Below, one piece after another: positions 63,934 to 64,000 of a stretch of 64,000 bases of DNA (its first letter is position 1; every line of letters starts with the position of its first letter). The notes beneath the pieces were generated by a model. That model was not told the DNA's origin. It was given only the letters and a program-made list of their open reading frames with translations, and searched no databases. The stretch lies in contig NZ_NRQT01000001.1 in assembly GCF_004119455.1 (NCBI RefSeq), positions 806,001 through 870,000 on the forward strand, written 5' to 3'. Both the position numbers and the translations under genes were made by a program. The DNA is from Chryseobacterium sp. CH25 (GTDB lineage: Bacteria > Bacteroidota > Bacteroidia > Flavobacteriales > Weeksellaceae).

Positions 63934-64000
63934 ATGAACGAACAACAACCAACCAATAACTTCCCTCCTGCCCTTAAAGTCTGTGGTCTTACAAAGCTAG
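63934..64000 (+). CDS. trpF: Phosphoribosylanthranilate isomerase (partial, cut by right edge)
   Basis: The first 22 codons only. After a short polar extension (MNEQQPTNNFPPA), LKVCGLTKL matches the first strand of TrpF, with the catalytic Cys in KVCGxT. Position after trpC is the expected one. The rest lies outside the window. Confidence 0.85.
   Translation, partial: MNEQQPTNNFPPALKVCGLTKL

Overview
The window reads as chromosomal DNA of a Chryseobacterium-like member of the Weeksellaceae (Flavobacteriia, Bacteroidota). The support is: strongly A+T-rich DNA; repeated flavobacterial promoter elements (TTG, about 20 bp, TAnnTTTG); a type IX secretion (T9SS) C-terminal sorting domain and a PorT homologue; GLPGLI and DUF3857 proteins; Cys-rich bacteriocin-like peptides; and menaquinone rather than ubiquinone chemistry. 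The species is inferred from gene content, not from a search. There are no rRNA or tRNA genes, insertion sequences, prophage or CRISPR arrays. Most of the window is ordinary housekeeping chromosome.

Layout. 1-2.6 kb: leftward operon (LMW tyrosine phosphatase, NTF2-like secreted protein, RsmI-type methylase, two membrane proteins). 2.7-5.7 kb: dnaA, a thioesterase, pheA. 6-9.1 kb: a secreted protein and a DUF2339 membrane protein, both frameshifted. 9.2-18.8 kb: rarA, yidD, lgt, nnr (frameshifted), mscL, a 3-phosphoglycerate dehydrogenase, a HAD phosphatase, idi, a small secreted protein (frameshifted), gcvT. 18.8-25.7 kb is the most individual stretch: two six-cysteine GG-leader peptides, a GLPGLI protein, a fluoride riboswitch with a CLC-F fluoride antiporter, and a YeiE-like LysR with YeiH. 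Two copies of a palindromic repeat, one ending in twelve TTTTATC heptamers, sit on either side of the antiporter and regulator genes. 25.8-31.8 kb: an MFS transporter, rny, 6S RNA, zapA, porT and menG. 31.9-41.5 kb: a KAS III-like enzyme, a metallophosphoesterase, threonine dehydrogenase, ggt, dctA, and an AraC/cytochrome b561 group. 41.5-50.1 kb: lipid kinase, RsiV-like lipoprotein, two DUF3857/transglutaminase proteins, gyrB. 50.3-59.7 kb: cydAB, a T9SS cargo protein, lysS, rlmF, a cytochrome c. 59.7-64 kb: trp leader and attenuator followed by trpE-G-D-C-F, with trpF cut by the right edge.

How it works together. The best regulatory logic is in two RNA elements. A fluoride aptamer sits directly before the CLC-F start, and a leader peptide with three Trp codons sits before a terminator ahead of trpE. 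Several genes have TAnnTTTG ending only 4-7 nt before the start codon, which predicts leaderless mRNAs.

Quality warning. Seven genes each carry one apparent single-base deletion in an A or T run of 2-7, and in every case adding one base restores the expected protein. This looks like systematic homopolymer error in the assembly, although real pseudogenes cannot be excluded from sequence alone.
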